Part shown: one piece after another, positions 34,731-43,224 of the stretch | How positions within the stretch are numbered: the first letter of the stretch is position 1 | How the letters are laid out: every line of letters begins with the position of its first letter | Assembly (NCBI GenBank): GCA_051252415.1 | Contig: JBPOGA010000003.1 | Location: 62,001 to 126,000 of the forward strand | Reading direction: 5' to 3' | Source: JBPOFY01 sp051252415 | Lineage (GTDB): Bacteria > Verrucomicrobiota > Verrucomicrobiia > Opitutales > Coraliomargaritaceae | DNA: 64,000 bases | Notes under the pieces: generated by a model | Told to the model about the DNA's origin: nothing | Databases searched by the model: none | Seen by the model: only the letters and a program-made list of their open reading frames with translations | Position numbers and translations under genes: made by a program

Positions 34731-34956
34731 TGAAGTAAACCATAACATTGATGTGCTGCTGAGCAGTGAGTCGAAAGCCGCTCAGCGGAAGGCTGCGCTG
34801 AAGTATCTCAGTGAAGTCCTTGAGGAAGATTATATTCTGAATCTACCTCCGCAGCGGCCGATACTAAAAGCTTTGGACGCCGTGAGTCGTCGGGCCAGTG
34901 TGGAGCCAGCGGTTAAGTCGAAGTCGAAAAAACTAATTAAGGAGTATGGGATCTAA
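34723..34956 (+). CDS. Small helical protein coupled to the K+ channel
   Basis: 77 residues, highly charged and helical, no membrane span (NIDVLLSSESKAAQRKAALK ... LIKEYGI). It begins inside the last codons of the channel gene (8-base overlap), implying coupled translation and perhaps a partner role. No known family recognised. Confidence 0.6.
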   Translation: MSSEVNHNIDVLLSSESKAAQRKAALKYLSEVLEEDYILNLPPQRPILKALDAVSRRASVEPAVKSKSKKLIKEYGI

Positions 34957-35023
34957 GGTAGGCAGCTTGTTGCTTGTGATTTGCCTATTCCGTCGCCTAG
35001 ATTCTATTTGAAACACATACTTT

Positions 35024-36175
35024 ATGCTTAATTTGCTGCATCGTCATATTTTAAAGGAGATTCTCGTTACGACTGGATTGGCGATGGGGCTATTCATCTT
35101 CGTGCTCCTGATGGGCAATGCCTTGCGCGATGTGGCGGAATTGGTCGCGGCTGGTAAGCTCGGCGTGGGGGTCTTCTTTAAATTGCTTGGCTTGTTGATT
35201 CCGTATGTCGCGGCCTATGCCTTGCCGCTTGGTATGTTGACGGGCACTTTGATTGCGCTGGGCCGCTTGTCATCGCAGCAGGAAATTGTCGCGATGAAGG
35301 CTGCTGGTATCAGTTTATACCAAATCGCATCGCCGGTGTTTTTGATCTCCTTTGTTGGGATGATCTTAGGTGTGATTGTGAACCTGCACTATTCGCCTAA
35401 GTCACTACTCGCCTATAAGCAGTTGATGGCTGCAGCAATTACGGAGAACCCAGTCGCATTTATCGAAGAGAAGCGTTTTATTAACGAGTTTCCCGGATAC
35501 GTGATTTATATGGGAGGTCGCGATGGGAAGACGATGCAGGACTTTTGGATTTGGGAGGTTGATGACGCGAAGCGAGTCACACGTTTTGTCCGTGCTGCTG
35601 AAGGTGAGTTGACCTACGACAAGGTGGGAAATGAGCTCGTGTTGACATTGAAAAACGGCACTGCGGAAGTGCGCTCAGTTGAAAATCCAGAAGCATTTGC
35701 AGAGGATATGCCAGACGCGCTTTTCTTTGGTGAATTACCTTTGGCGTTACCTTTGGATCAGTTGTTTGGTGAAACGGGTAAGGAAAAGCGTGGCCCACGT
35801 CGCAAGGAGATGACAATTGCTCAATTAATGGTAAGGCGCGGCCAACTGTTGGAGGATGAACAGGCAAAAGGCGAGGGTATGACGAAGCATCGTTTAAAGG
35901 TGCAGATGTATATACAGAAAAATTGCGCGATGGCTTTTTCGGTGTTTTCGCTGGCGATCTTTGGCGTGCCATTGGCGATTCAAGTCGGTCGTAAGGAAAC
36001 CTATGCAAACCTCGCGATCGCACTGGTAATCGCGATGACGTATTATTTCTTGATGATTATAGTAAGTTGGTTTGAGGGGAATCCTGCGCTTCGCGCAGAC
36101 CTCTTGATTTGGTTGCCAAATATAATTTTCCAAGGAGTTGGCTTTTGGCTTATACGCCGTGCGAGCCGCAACTAA
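35024..36175 (+). CDS. LptF/LptG family LPS export permease
   Basis: 383 residues with the LptF/G plan: an N-terminal LHRHILKEILVTTGLAMGLF helix, three spans, a periplasmic beta-jellyroll (about 125-270) and three C-terminal spans. YALPLGMLTGTLIALGRLSS and EIVAMKAAGISLYQI match the family coupling-helix region. It carries lipopolysaccharide from the inner membrane with LptBC. The pabB start is 6 bases downstream. Confidence 0.88.
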   Translation: MLNLLHRHILKEILVTTGLAMGLFIFVLLMGNALRDVAELVAAGKLGVGVFFKLLGLLIPYVAAYALPLGMLTGTLIALGRLSSQQEIVAMKAAGISLYQIASPVFLISFVGMILGVIVNLHYSPKSLLAYKQLMAAAITENPVAFIEEKRFINEFPGYVIYMGGRDGKTMQDFWIWEVDDAKRVTRFVRAAEGELTYDKVGNELVLTLKNGTAEVRSVENPEAFAEDMPDALFFGELPLALPLDQLFGETGKEKRGPRRKEMTIAQLMVRRGQLLEDEQAKGEGMTKHRLKVQMYIQKNCAMAFSVFSLAIFGVPLAIQVGRKETYANLAIALVIAMTYYFLMIIVSWFEGNPALRADLLIWLPNIIFQGVGFWLIRRASRN

Positions 36176-36181
36176 AAGACT

Positions 36182-37531
36182 ATGCGTGTATTGGAGATAG
36201 CGGATCCTCCATCGCTGGATGTTTTAATTGAGCGTTTTGGTGCGCGCGACTTGCCGTTTATTTTAGACAGTTCTCAATTCAATGATGGCTTAGGTCAGTG
36301 GAGTTTTTTTGGGGCTGATCCGTTTGATGTGGTCAGTCATACGAGCACTATTTCACCTGCTGTTACCGAAGGGCTTTCATTGTTACGCGAGAGGCTTGCG
36401 CCGCACCGTATTGAAAGAAGAGATTGCACCATTCCTTTTGTCGGGGGTGCTGTTGGATTTATCTCATACGATTATGGCCGACAAATAGAAGCCATTGCAG
36501 AAAGCACTGAAGACGACCGATCCGTGCCTGATTTGTGGTTTGGTTTATATGATGGGATCGCAGCCTTTAATCATGAGACCGGTGTTTTGCATCTCTTGGC
36601 TCTTGGTATTCGGGCTTCGGAATCTGCCGTCATCGATGAGTTGCAGGCAATTGTCGCCGGCGAGCGGATGCCTACTGGGGAGTCTTCAGCGCAAACTCCT
36701 GTTTTTGGAGAGTGGGTTTGGAATATGAGCCGCGAAGCCTTTGAGGAGAAAGTGGATAAGGTGCGTGATTATATCGCGAGTGGTGATATCTATCAGGTGA
36801 ATTTGTCGCAACGCGCTCGCTGCCCTTTTGAGGGCGATTCGCTGGAACTTTTCCAAGCATTACGCCAAGGGAATCCGTCTCCCTATGGTGCGTTTATTAA
36901 TGCAGGCGATCTGCAGATTATCTCTACTTCTCCCGAGCAATTTTTACGGAAGCGCGGGCGCTCCGTGGAAACGCGCCCGATTAAAGGCACACGCCCACGT
37001 GGTGCGACACCTGAAGAAGATCTTCAAAATGCGGCTGCCTTACGTGCATCTGAAAAAGAGCGCGCGGAGCTGCTAATGATTGTTGACTTAGAACGCAATG
37101 ATCTAGGGCGCGTGGCTGAGTTCGGCAGTGTGCGTGTCGAGAATTTGTATCATTTGGAGCACTATAAACGTGTGATGCATCAGACGGCTCAAGTTAAGGC
37201 ACTCCTAGCAACGCCTTATGATGTCTTTGATTGTATTCGCGCCTTGTTCCCCGGTGGTTCGATTACGGGAGCCCCTAAGGTGAGGGCGATGGAAGTGATT
37301 GAAGAATTAGAGCCCACTCGTCGTGGTGTCTATTGTGGCTCTGTGGGCTACATCGGGTTTGATGGAGATGCCGAGTTGAATATCGCGATCCGTAGTTTGC
37401 AGGTAAAGAATGGCTATGTGGATTATCAAGTCGGGGGTGGCATCGTCTGGGATTCAGACCCCGCCAGTGAGTATCAAGAAACGCTCGATAAAGGCCGCGC
37501 AATCCGAGAGACTTTAGATCAGTTATGTTAG
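36182..37531 (+). CDS. pabB: Aminodeoxychorismate synthase component I
   Basis: 449 residues of the chorismate-binding family. It has DIYQVNLSQR, SPEQFLRKRGRSVETRPIKG with the PIKGT motif typical of PabB, ELLMIVDLERNDLGRV and GGSITGAPKVRAMEVIEELE. It aminates chorismate for folate synthesis. The last codons overlap the next gene, a PabC-like lyase, by 7 bases, which fixes the pathway better than sequence alone because anthranilate synthase is a close relative. Confidence 0.92.
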   Translation: MRVLEIADPPSLDVLIERFGARDLPFILDSSQFNDGLGQWSFFGADPFDVVSHTSTISPAVTEGLSLLRERLAPHRIERRDCTIPFVGGAVGFISYDYGRQIEAIAESTEDDRSVPDLWFGLYDGIAAFNHETGVLHLLALGIRASESAVIDELQAIVAGERMPTGESSAQTPVFGEWVWNMSREAFEEKVDKVRDYIASGDIYQVNLSQRARCPFEGDSLELFQALRQGNPSPYGAFINAGDLQIISTSPEQFLRKRGRSVETRPIKGTRPRGATPEEDLQNAAALRASEKERAELLMIVDLERNDLGRVAEFGSVRVENLYHLEHYKRVMHQTAQVKALLATPYDVFDCIRALFPGGSITGAPKVRAMEVIEELEPTRRGVYCGSVGYIGFDGDAELNIAIRSLQVKNGYVDYQVGGGIVWDSDPASEYQETLDKGRAIRETLDQLC

Positions 37532-38340
37532 AAATAGAAATCCTACCATCGAACCAGCCCGCGGCATTGGACCCTCGGGGTGCCGCTTTCGCTTATGGCT
37601 TTGGTCTGTTTGAAACGATTCAATTTGCTGGCAAGCGTTTAGCCTTTTGGGACGCGCATTGGCAGCGCTTGGATGCTTCGGCGCAGACCTTGGGGCTCAA
37701 TTTTGAGTATCATGCGTCCGAAGTTCTGGCAGCCATCAAAGAGCTGTTACGACTGGAAGCTATTGAAACGACGATGGTGAAGCTTTCGTTGGTTGGTGCG
37801 GGCGCTTCGACGAAGCTATACATTTATTTGCGCCCAATCGCCACGACCCCAGAGTCGGTTCGGCTGAAATTGAATACGGAGTGCCCGATTTATGCATCGT
37901 CGTTACTTTCTGGGCACAAGACACATAACTACATGGAGAATATGCTTCTCCTAGAGCGTGCGAAGGCCGAAGGGTTCTATGATTGTCTCCGTGTGGATGA
38001 CGGCGGGTATCTTGCCGAAACAACCATTGGAAATCTGTTTTTCGTGACAAATGGGAAACTCTGCACGCCTTCTTTAAAACATGGTATTTTGCCCGGTGTG
38101 ATTCGCGGTGAACTCTTACAACTCACTGAAGTCGAGGAGGGGAGCTATACGCCTGAAGACCTACAGAGTGCTGAGGCGATCTTTATGACAAATTCAGGGT
38201 GTGGGATTTTACCGATTGCGGGTATCACTGGCGCTGGGGTCGATTTTCGAGTGGAGAGTAGCGTCCATCACATGTTGACTGAGTTGATCAAACGATTAAC
38301 TACCGCAGGAGAAATGAAGTCACAGGTCTTGGATTGCTGA
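37525..38340 (+). CDS. pabC: Aminodeoxychorismate lyase, class IV aminotransferase family
   Basis: 271 residues of the fold type IV PLP family. The sequence GFGLFETIQFAGKRLAFWDA is followed by the PLP lysine in SGHKTHNYMENMLL, then LAETTIGNLFFVTNGKLCTP and the C-terminal LKHGILPGVIRGELLQL. Adjacent pabB and the 7-base overlap support aminodeoxychorismate lyase over branched-chain aminotransferase. It yields p-aminobenzoate for folate. Confidence 0.88.
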   Translation: MLEIEILPSNQPAALDPRGAAFAYGFGLFETIQFAGKRLAFWDAHWQRLDASAQTLGLNFEYHASEVLAAIKELLRLEAIETTMVKLSLVGAGASTKLYIYLRPIATTPESVRLKLNTECPIYASSLLSGHKTHNYMENMLLLERAKAEGFYDCLRVDDGGYLAETTIGNLFFVTNGKLCTPSLKHGILPGVIRGELLQLTEVEEGSYTPEDLQSAEAIFMTNSGCGILPIAGITGAGVDFRVESSVHHMLTELIKRLTTAGEMKSQVLDC

Positions 38341-38379
38341 AGCTGTGGCACTGCGAACTCAATTATTTATGCAATTTAC

Positions 38380-38413
38380 AACCGTCGGGTTGAGTCAGTT
38401 GAGGGCGGTTTTT
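38380..38413 (+). terminator. Terminator after pabC
   Basis: AACCGTC and GGCGGTT pair (one G-T) around a 17-base loop and a run of T follows. It lies 40 bases beyond the pabC stop. Confidence 0.5.
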
Positions 38414-38517
38414 GAGGTTTCTCCCTTTTGTAGCAATGGCGAGAGGGCTTAAATGGAGGGGCGTGCGATTCATTTTTCTTGTCAAATTCCTTCACAACGT
38501 TGGTCTGTCTATACCCC

Positions 38518-39303
38518 ATGAGTCTTAAACCCACAATGTTGCACCCCAGTTCCGACCAGCAGAAAGCTTTTTTCGATGGTATGCGCCCTGGGCAATTGGT
38601 GGAAGACTTGTTTGATTCAGTGCCAGGCGTCTTGTTTTTTGTGAAGGATGCGAAGAGCCGGTTTATGGGCGGAAGTCGAAGTTTTGCTCAGTCAATGGGA
38701 GTGGATTCAATTGAAGGAATCATAGGGAAAACAGACTATGATTTTAGCCCCGATTTCCTCGCCGATGCATTTCATGAGGATGACCTGCGTGTCATTACTA
38801 GGGCGCAACCTGTATTTGATAAGGTCGAATTGGTGCCTGCGGCAGACGGCTCACTTGACTGGTTATGCACCACGAAGGTGCCACTTTTTTCTACGGATGA
38901 TTCGGTTGTCGGTCTTGCGGGTGTGGCTCGAATTATTCGCGATAGTGATGCTGTTTACGCCAATCATCCTGAGATGCACCAGATCGTCGATTTTGTCCGA
39001 GGGAACTATCGCAATAAAATCTCTGTTTCAGATATGGCTCGTGTTGGTGGCATTTCAGTCAGTTCACAGGAGCGGTTGTTTCGTAAGATTTTTGGGCTTA
39101 CGCCGTTGATGTATTTACGCAAAACACGGCTTAACGCTGCCTGTGCGATGTTGCGCGATAGTTCGATGGACTTAGCGCAGATTGCGATTGAGTGTGGTCT
39201 AACTGATCAAACTAATATGACTCGCGCCTTTCGTTTAGAATTAAAAATAACTCCACTTAAATACCGCCGCCGTTTTCGTGGGACTAGTGCACTGAAACGC
39301 TAG
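38518..39303 (+). CDS. AraC-type regulator with N-terminal PAS domain
   Basis: 261 residues from ATG 38518; the upstream open part has no support. A PAS domain (FFVKDAKSRFMGGSRSFAQS, GKTDYDFSPDFLADAFHEDD) precedes a two-helix-turn-helix AraC domain (ISVSDMARVGGISVSSQERL, then LTPLMYLRKTRL and CGLTDQTNMTRAFR). It probably senses a small ligand and activates the sugar-oxidation genes that follow on the same strand, 52 bases away. Confidence 0.9.
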   Translation: MSLKPTMLHPSSDQQKAFFDGMRPGQLVEDLFDSVPGVLFFVKDAKSRFMGGSRSFAQSMGVDSIEGIIGKTDYDFSPDFLADAFHEDDLRVITRAQPVFDKVELVPAADGSLDWLCTTKVPLFSTDDSVVGLAGVARIIRDSDAVYANHPEMHQIVDFVRGNYRNKISVSDMARVGGISVSSQERLFRKIFGLTPLMYLRKTRLNAACAMLRDSSMDLAQIAIECGLTDQTNMTRAFRLELKITPLKYRRRFRGTSALKR

Positions 39304-39355
39304 AGAAATAAATTTACCCCTCACTTCAATATACTCAACAAACCTAAAAAATACT

Positions 39356-40870
39356 ATGCACCAAGAAATTTCAGAACGTGATAAAACATTAATATTTTGG
39401 GCCAGCTTCCTGGCTCTTTTGGCGGCCGGTGTCGGTTTTGTTTACCGAGTGATGGTGCTGGGTGATTGGCAGACCGAATTTAATTTAACAGGTGCTCAAG
39501 TTGGAAGTATTTTTGGAGCTTCTTTATGGCCAATTGCGGTGACGATGATCTTTTTTAGTCTTATCGTTGACAGTGTAGGCTACAAACCGTCGATGTATTG
39601 TGCTTTCATACTTCAGGCACTTGGTGGTGTGCTGACATATATGGCTGATTCGCCAGATACACTTTATGTGGCGAGTATTTGCGCAGGTTTAGGGCACGGC
39701 GTTGTTGAGGCTGTGATCAATCCTGTGTGTGCGAGTATTTACTATAAGCAGAAGAGTAAAATGTTGAGCATTCTGCATGCGGCTTGGCCTGCTGGTTTAG
39801 TTGCGGGAGGTATTTTAATGCTCACTCCGGGGCTTAGTGATCTCAGTTGGCATGTGAAGGCGCTATGGATTCTGATTCCCGTCGTCGCCTACGGTATCAT
39901 GTTTCTTAAGCCAAAATTCCCAGTGGACGAGCGCGTGCTAAATAAAGTGCCTTACTCTGAAATGCTTAAGGAAGTTGGTTTTCTTGGTGCTTTTATCGCG
40001 TCATTTTTATTGTTTTATGAGCTCTATGGTAAGTTTGGTCGCCCCACAGATAGCCTGATGAGCTTGAGTTTGGGAGCAGGAGTTGTGGTTGGTGCTGCGT
40101 TCGGTTTGTATACGAAATCATTTGGTAAGGCGCTATATTTCCTTCTTTGCTTGTTGATGATTCCTTTGGCGACAACAGAGCTTGGCACAGATGCTTGGAT
40201 TAAGGAATTGATGACGCCGACCATGGGCGCACTTGCGGGCTGGGCGATTGTAGCCTCCGCGTTTATAATGATGATTCTTCGCTTCCAAGCTGGAGTCTTA
40301 ACGAGCCGTTTTTCACCACCTACGATCCTTGTGATTAGTAGTGTCTTTTCCTTTTTGGGGCTGATGGCTTTGTCGGTTTCATCGGGCTATGCTGTGTGGG
40401 GCGCGTTCGTCCTCTACGCAATTGGGCAAACTTTCTATTGGCCGATGATTCTTGGCTTTGTCGCTGAGCGTTTTCCAAAGGGTGGTGCCTTGACCTTGAA
40501 CACTGTGACCGCGATCGGCTTGCTGTCGGTTGGTATTATCGGCACGCCAATATTAGGTGCCTTTAGTGATAACCATACAGTGAATAATGTGAAATTGGTT
40601 TCTGAAGATATTCATGCTGCGGCAAAAACTGAAGCGTCATTCTTCGGTGCAAGTTATGAATCAATTGATCGCGGCCTAGCTACGACACTCGCTGTCAAGG
40701 CAGGGCTTGGTGAGGAATTGAAGGATGCTATCGGTAATGCCTCGCGTCAGTCTTTACGGACAACTGCAATCTGTTTCCCACTTGTGATGCTCATCGCGTT
40801 CGGATTGATCGCATTGTATTACCGCAAGAAGGGTGGTTATCAGCCGATCGAGTTGCATCGCCCTGAGTAG
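39356..40870 (+). CDS. MFS transporter
   Basis: 504 residues with about 12 spans. The N-terminal half (VYRVMVLGDWQTEFNLTGAQ, SIFGASLWPIAVTMIFFSLI) resembles NarK/sugar-type MFS carriers found in Planctomycetes and Verrucomicrobiota beside Gfo/Idh/MocA and DUF1080 genes. A soluble insert of about 70 residues lies between late spans (DIHAAAKTEASFFGASYESI). Substrate unknown; sugars or sugar acids are likely by context. Confidence 0.85.
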   Translation: MHQEISERDKTLIFWASFLALLAAGVGFVYRVMVLGDWQTEFNLTGAQVGSIFGASLWPIAVTMIFFSLIVDSVGYKPSMYCAFILQALGGVLTYMADSPDTLYVASICAGLGHGVVEAVINPVCASIYYKQKSKMLSILHAAWPAGLVAGGILMLTPGLSDLSWHVKALWILIPVVAYGIMFLKPKFPVDERVLNKVPYSEMLKEVGFLGAFIASFLLFYELYGKFGRPTDSLMSLSLGAGVVVGAAFGLYTKSFGKALYFLLCLLMIPLATTELGTDAWIKELMTPTMGALAGWAIVASAFIMMILRFQAGVLTSRFSPPTILVISSVFSFLGLMALSVSSGYAVWGAFVLYAIGQTFYWPMILGFVAERFPKGGALTLNTVTAIGLLSVGIIGTPILGAFSDNHTVNNVKLVSEDIHAAAKTEASFFGASYESIDRGLATTLAVKAGLGEELKDAIGNASRQSLRTTAICFPLVMLIAFGLIALYYRKKGGYQPIELHRPE

Positions 40871-40901
40871 GCTGTATTTTTTTATTCAACAGGATCATTC
40901 G

Positions 40902-41531
40902 ATGCACACATTTCGTTTTACAGTATTGTTGGCTTTCTTCGCGTTCATTGGCGCGAGTCAGTCACATGCTGAGGATTCGATCGACAAGGCAATCGCACGT
41001 GGTGAATTAACTTTGGTGCAAGAGCTTGTCGCCGCCGATCCGGGTGCGGCCAATCAAGGAAAGCACCCGAAGCTGACTCCATTGCATCAAGCGATTCTGC
41101 GTAAGAAAGTTGAGATTGCCGTCTTTCTTATTAAGTCGGGAGCCGATGTGAATCGCCCCGATTCAAGTAAGCGCACACCGCTACACCTCTGCGTGGATCG
41201 TGATTTGCCAACGGTTGCCGTTGCGCTGCTAAAGGCTAAAGCCAAACCTAATGAATTGGACAAGGCTGGCTGGACACCTCTGCACAATGCGGCGGCGAAA
41301 AATCGACTCGCGGTAGCTAAAGCCTTGCTAGACGGAGGTGCGAAAGCTTCTGCGCTTAGTGAGCGCGGTGGCACACCGCTGCATGAAGCTGCGGTTAGTG
41401 CCAGTGCTGAATTTGTGCAACTCCTCTTGGATCAAGGTGTCGATCCTGCTGTCAAAGCAAGTGACGGTAGCACCGCACTTTCTATTGCTACGGCGAGCAA
41501 GAACGACGCCGCAATTAAACTTTTAAAATAA
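40902..41531 (+). CDS. Secreted ankyrin-repeat protein
   Basis: 209 residues from ATG 40902, with a signal peptide (MHTFRFTVLLAFFAFIGASQ, cut after SHA). Five or six ankyrin repeats follow, seen in TPLHQAILRKKVEIAVFLIK, TPLHLCVDRDLPTVAVALLK, TPLHNAAAKNRLAVAKALLD and TPLHEAAVSASAEFVQLLLD. Earlier residues overlap the MFS gene and are not favoured. A periplasmic protein-binding role is inferred. The frame is followed 17 bases on by the first oxidoreductase gene. Confidence 0.88.
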   Translation: MHTFRFTVLLAFFAFIGASQSHAEDSIDKAIARGELTLVQELVAADPGAANQGKHPKLTPLHQAILRKKVEIAVFLIKSGADVNRPDSSKRTPLHLCVDRDLPTVAVALLKAKAKPNELDKAGWTPLHNAAAKNRLAVAKALLDGGAKASALSERGGTPLHEAAVSASAEFVQLLLDQGVDPAVKASDGSTALSIATASKNDAAIKLLK

Positions 41532-41548
41532 CTGTAACCCTCCCCATT

Positions 41549-42946
41549 ATGAAAAATGTAAATCGTCGTTCTTTCTTGAAGACTTCCGCTGCCACTGCGG
41601 CGGGTGCCTTTATTCTACCTCGTTTCTCGATTGGTAAGCCTGGTGTTTCCGCAAATAGTAAAGCGAATATCGCTATGATCGGTGCTGGTGGCATTGCTAG
41701 TATGGCATACGGCGAATTGAAGAATGAAAACATCGTCGCGCTTTGCGATATTGATAGCCGACAGTTTGGCCAGCACAGCAAGAAATATCCACAGATCACG
41801 AAGGCCGAGACCTTTGCTGATTTTAGAGTGATGCTGGATCGCATGGGGAAAGACATCGACGGCGTCTGTGTGAACACTCCGGATCACACGCACTTCGTAG
41901 CGACCATCGATACGATGCAACGCGGTATCCACGTCTGCACTCAAAAGCCGTTGACGCATAATATCTGGCAGGCACGCACACTGAAAAGAGCTAAAGATAA
42001 ATACGGTGTCATTACTAACATGGCCAACCAAGGGCATACTTATGATGGTATTCGTCAGATGCGTGAATGGTATGAAGCCGGTGTTTTTGGCCAAATCGAA
42101 GAGGTGCATATGGGCTTCCCAGGTCCTGATTGGCAGCCGGGACGCCGTGGTTACTTTGGCAAGCCCGACTCCATGCCACCGAAAGGTGAGTCAATTCCGA
42201 GAGAAGTCGAATGGGACTTGTGGAAGGGGCCGTCGACAACGGATATGCCCTACAATCGTCTCTTCCATCCTGTAAAATGGCGTGGCTTTAATGAATTTGG
42301 AACTGGGCAATTTGGCGACTGGTTCTGTCATATTGGTGATGGTCCAGTTTGGGTGCTCGACCTCTTCGATCCAGTTGTGATCGAGTGTGTCGAGCGTGGG
42401 CCTGCGATGGAGGGTATGATACCTGACCACTCAGTGGTGCGTTTCGACTTCCCTGCACGTGGTAAGCATAAGGCCTGCTCTGTGTATTGGTATGACGGTA
42501 TGAACAATGGTGGCACTGCGATTAAGACTCCAGATGATTGGGACCTTGGTAAATTGCCAGATAAAGGTTCTTATTGGTATGGTGAGAAGCAAAGTGGTTT
42601 CCTCGACGAGCGTTCCAACAACCCGCGCTTGACCACTCGCCAAGGGATGAAGGATTTTAATAAGGGTGCCGATATCCCTCAGACCTATGAACGCGTGAAG
42701 CAGAACGGTCCATTCGCTGAGTGGGTGGCTGCGATTAAGGGCGACGTTAAAGAGTGTGGTTCGAATTTTGATTATTCAGCTCCAATGACTGAGACTGCAC
42801 TGCTTGGTGTGCTCGCCCAACGGTTTGGTGGTCGTATCGAATGGGATCCGGAAAAAGGTGTGACCAATCGTCCTGAACTTAACGCCTTCGTCAAGGAACC
42901 CGTTCGCAGTGGCTGGGAATATGGTGAAGATTTGTGGAAAGCATAG
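41549..42946 (+). CDS. Tat-exported Gfo/Idh/MocA oxidoreductase
   Basis: 465 residues. A twin-Arg signal (NRRSFLKTSAATAAGAFILP) is followed by a Rossmann domain (IAMIGAGGIASMAYG, then CVNTPDHTHFVATIDTMQRG with CTQKPL in place of the usual EKP) and the large C-terminal sheet domain. It folds with NAD(P) in the cytoplasm and is exported to the periplasm. Such enzymes oxidise or reduce sugars, often at C3. The DUF1080 protein downstream may split the 3-keto product. Confidence 0.9.
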   Translation: MKNVNRRSFLKTSAATAAGAFILPRFSIGKPGVSANSKANIAMIGAGGIASMAYGELKNENIVALCDIDSRQFGQHSKKYPQITKAETFADFRVMLDRMGKDIDGVCVNTPDHTHFVATIDTMQRGIHVCTQKPLTHNIWQARTLKRAKDKYGVITNMANQGHTYDGIRQMREWYEAGVFGQIEEVHMGFPGPDWQPGRRGYFGKPDSMPPKGESIPREVEWDLWKGPSTTDMPYNRLFHPVKWRGFNEFGTGQFGDWFCHIGDGPVWVLDLFDPVVIECVERGPAMEGMIPDHSVVRFDFPARGKHKACSVYWYDGMNNGGTAIKTPDDWDLGKLPDKGSYWYGEKQSGFLDERSNNPRLTTRQGMKDFNKGADIPQTYERVKQNGPFAEWVAAIKGDVKECGSNFDYSAPMTETALLGVLAQRFGGRIEWDPEKGVTNRPELNAFVKEPVRSGWEYGEDLWKA

Positions 42947-42987
42947 TTCAGCTTTTGGCATAATTTACTAAGTAGATTGCACCGATT

Positions 42988-43170
42988 ATGAGTAGCTTGG
43001 CTTTTATTCAGAATATCAGTTCGTCCGACCTTATATTGGTCGTGTGCGTTATCTTGCTCTTTGTTGGAGCGAAACGATTGCCGGATTTAATTCGCTCCGT
43101 GAAGCGGTCTGGCAGCGAGTTTAAGGCCGCAAAGTCTGACGACGAATTGAATACTTTAGATGATAAATAA
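42988..43170 (+). CDS. tatA: Twin-arginine translocase subunit TatA/TatE
   Basis: A 60-residue protein. A short N-terminal stretch leads into one membrane span (SSDLILVVCVILLFVGAKRL), the hinge GAKRLP, then an amphipathic helix (PDLIRSVKRSGSEFKAAK) and an acidic tail. This is the pore-forming Tat component. It sits between two genes for Tat-signal oxidoreductases, with gaps of 41 and 54 bases, which points to a dedicated export subunit. Confidence 0.9.
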   Translation: MSSLAFIQNISSSDLILVVCVILLFVGAKRLPDLIRSVKRSGSEFKAAKSDDELNTLDDK

Positions 43171-43224
43171 GAGATGAGTATCTCAGAGTAAGCTTTAATT
43201 TAATTTTCCCCTTCCCGTTAATTT

